A stretch of DNA of 16,253 nucleotides from Paracoccaceae bacterium (GTDB lineage: Bacteria; Pseudomonadota; Alphaproteobacteria; Rhodobacterales; Rhodobacteraceae): contig JALQYS010000443.1 of assembly GCA_023254015.1 (NCBI GenBank), positions 1 through 16,253 on the forward strand. Direction: 5' to 3'. Positions 14,771 through 16,253 of this stretch are shown piece after piece (the stretch's first letter is position 1; every line of letters starts with the position of its first letter). The translations under genes were made by a program, and so were the position numbers. Under the pieces are notes generated by a model. It did not search any database. It saw nothing but the letters and a program-made list of their open reading frames with translations, and was not told the DNA's origin.

Positions 14771-15526
14771 GTGACTGGGCATCTGGACGGCAAGACCGTG
14801 CTGCTGACGGGCGCAACCGGCGCGATTGGGATGGCGATTGCCCGGGCGCTGGCCGCCGAGGGGGCGCGGGTGCTTTTGCACTACAGCAGGAACCGCGTGG
14901 CGGCCGAGGCGCTGGCGGCGGAAATCGGCAGGGCCGCCGCCGCCCTGCCAGCCGATCTGGCAGACCATCAGGCCCCAACCGCCCTGTGGCAGGCGGCCGA
15001 GGCGCTGGGCCCAGTTCACGCCCTGGTGAACAATGCTGGCATCCGGTCTGAAATCGCCGTGGATGCGTCGCTGGCCGACTGGCAGGCCACCTGGTCGCGC
15101 GAGATGCAGGTGAACTTCACCGCCGCCGTCGATCTGACGCGCGCGGCGATCCTGCACTTCCGCCGGATCGGCGGCGGGCGGATCGTCAACATGGCCAGCC
15201 GGGCCGGTCAGCGGGGCTATGCCGCTAATGCCATGGCCTATGGGGCCAGCAAGGCCGCGCTCATCAACCTGACGAAATCGGTGGCGCAAAGCTTTGGCGC
15301 CGAGGGAATCACCGCCATCGCCCTGGCCCCCGGCTGGGTGCGCACCGAAATGGCCGAGGCCTTCATCGCCCAACATGGCGAGGCCGCCGCGCTGGCCGGC
15401 ATCCCGATTGGCCGCATGGCCGAACCGCAGGAAATCGCCGAGCTGGTGGCCTTTGCCCTGCGCCCGTCGCAAGCCTCGCTGAACGGGGCGGTGCTGGATG
15501 TGAATGGGGCCAGCTACCTGCGTTAG
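14771..15526 (+). CDS. Short-chain dehydrogenase/reductase (SDR), substrate unknown
   Basis: A 251-residue classical SDR. NAD(P)-binding loop TGATGAIG (13-20), NNAG (87-90), active-site Asn115, Ser143, Tyr157 and Lys161 (YGASK) are present, as is the PGWVRTEM segment (187-194). Ser-to-Tyr spacing is 14 rather than the usual 13, a one-residue insertion in SRAGQRGYAANAMAY. His37/Ser39/Arg40 after the second strand (LLHYSR) hint at NADP(H) preference. The GTG start at 14771 is supported by GGAGGG overlapping the end of the previous gene, 5 nt of spacing and correct family length; no better ATG exists. As last gene of the operon it might reduce or oxidise a pathway intermediate or a side product such as a hydroxy or keto acid. 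This is unassigned in described hydroxyproline pathways. Its stop is 1 nt from that of the convergent ycaQ-like gene. Confidence 0.85.
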   Translation: MTGHLDGKTVLLTGATGAIGMAIARALAAEGARVLLHYSRNRVAAEALAAEIGRAAAALPADLADHQAPTALWQAAEALGPVHALVNNAGIRSEIAVDASLADWQATWSREMQVNFTAAVDLTRAAILHFRRIGGGRIVNMASRAGQRGYAANAMAYGASKAALINLTKSVAQSFGAEGITAIALAPGWVRTEMAEAFIAQHGEAAALAGIPIGRMAEPQEIAELVAFALRPSQASLNGAVLDVNGASYLR

Positions 15527-15527
15527 G

Positions 15528-16253
15528 TCAGGGGGCGATGTGATCACGCTGCCAGCCGGGCAGGAATTCCACCCGGTCACAGCCCGCAAAACCGGCAAGC
15601 CGGGCCAGTTCGGCCTCAAGCGCCGCGCTGCGCGCCTTGGTCAGGCGGATGCCCGGCTCGGGCCAGAAGGCGCGCAGTCGCAACGCGCCCTCGGTCTTGA
15701 ACGCCTTGGCATCCAGCCGCCCGATCAGCCTGTCCCCCTCCAGCACCGGAAAGACATAATAGCCCCAGCGCCGCTTTGGCTCGGGCACGAACACCTCGAT
15801 GCGATAGAAGAAACCAAAGAGATGGTCCGCCCGCGCCCGATCCCGCAGCACCGGGTCAAAGGGGGAAAGCACCCGCAAACGGCCGGGGGCGGGCGGCAAG
15901 GCGGCCGCCGCAGACACCACCCCCGGCCGGGCGAAGGCGCGTTTCAGGCTGCCATCGGCCCCCTCGACCATGATCCCGGCAAGATCGCCCCGCGCCAGCG
16001 CCGCCTTGACCCAATCCAGAACCGCCTCGCGCGGGATGGCATTCCAGAACGCCTGCAGTTCGGCGGGCGTGGCAAAACCCAGATGATCCAGCGCGGCGGT
16101 GCAGGCCCATTCCACCTTGACGTCAAAAGGCACCTCGATGGCGCGGACAACTGGGGGAATCACCCGCTCGGTCAGGTCATAGACCTTTTGAAATCCGTCA
16201 CGCCGGGTGATCGCCAGTTGCCCGGTGCGCCACAACCATTCCAGTGCGGTTTT
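15528..16253 (-). CDS. YcaQ-type winged-helix DNA glycosylase, partial (5' end outside window)
   Basis: The C-terminal 241 residues of a YcaQ/DUF1006-family protein. The frame is open to the window edge on the minus strand (KTALEWLWRTGQLAITRR...), so the N-terminus with the catalytic motif is missing. Visible family features are LWRTGQLAITRRDGFQKVYDL, ERVIPP, the LSPFDPVLRDRARADHLFGF segment, YRIEVFVPEPKRRWGYYVFP and GRLDAKAF. E. coli YcaQ unhooks interstrand DNA crosslinks, and actinobacterial AlkX-type relatives act similarly. Without the N-terminus, activity cannot be judged here. It is convergent with the SDR gene with one base between the stops. Confidence 0.88.
   Translation of the reverse strand, partial: KTALEWLWRTGQLAITRRDGFQKVYDLTERVIPPVVRAIEVPFDVKVEWACTAALDHLGFATPAELQAFWNAIPREAVLDWVKAALARGDLAGIMVEGADGSLKRAFARPGVVSAAAALPPAPGRLRVLSPFDPVLRDRARADHLFGFFYRIEVFVPEPKRRWGYYVFPVLEGDRLIGRLDAKAFKTEGALRLRAFWPEPGIRLTKARSAALEAELARLAGFAGCDRVEFLPGWQRDHIAP

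Overview
The window reads as a chromosomal segment of a high-GC alphaproteobacterium, most likely Rhodobacterales (Rhodobacteraceae). The basis is GC-rich third codon positions, several GTG starts, a Hint_2-type protein of the kind common in that family, a periplasmic c'/c556-type cytochrome, and the gene set around dapD/dapE. This is judged by eye, not by a database search. Coding density is very high. I see no rRNA, tRNA, CRISPR array, insertion sequence or prophage signature.

Layout: (1) 41-4453: a small I78-type inhibitor lipoprotein on +, converging on a minus-strand block holding a cytochrome c'/c556, a MltB-type lytic transglycosylase and RNase R; the last two are separated by only 3 nt. 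(2) 4537-9721: a lysine/peptidoglycan precursor neighbourhood. dapE with a translationally coupled GNAT gene, and dapD with a DUF535/VirK-like gene and a small acidic unknown, lie on the minus strand. They are split by a plus-strand gene for a Hint-fold protein that lacks the expected self-splicing residues. (3) 9819-10643: a LOG-family (cytokinin-activation type) phosphoribohydrolase, divergent from dapD. (4) 10649-15526: a compact catabolic module. A GntR/FCD regulator is divergently transcribed from a four-gene operon: DapA-family deaminase/aldolase, DadA-like FAD oxidoreductase, proline-racemase-superfamily enzyme, and SDR dehydrogenase. (5) 15528-end: the C-terminal part of a YcaQ-type winged-helix DNA glycosylase, cut by the window edge.

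Region 4 is the most coherent system. Gene content fits trans-4-hydroxy-L-proline catabolism: epimerisation at C2, oxidation of cis-4-hydroxy-D-proline, then deamination/dehydration of the pyrroline product to alpha-ketoglutarate semialdehyde. It departs from described clusters in three ways: the racemase-family enzyme has a Ser/Cys rather than Cys/Cys catalytic pair, no ALDH-type semialdehyde dehydrogenase or transporter is present here, and an SDR occupies the operon's last position. The gntR/operon intergenic region carries three TGTNNACA sites arranged as a 9-bp inverted repeat plus a 16-bp perfect palindrome. They overlap the only good TTGACA promoter found in the window, a convincing candidate operator array for autoregulated repression.
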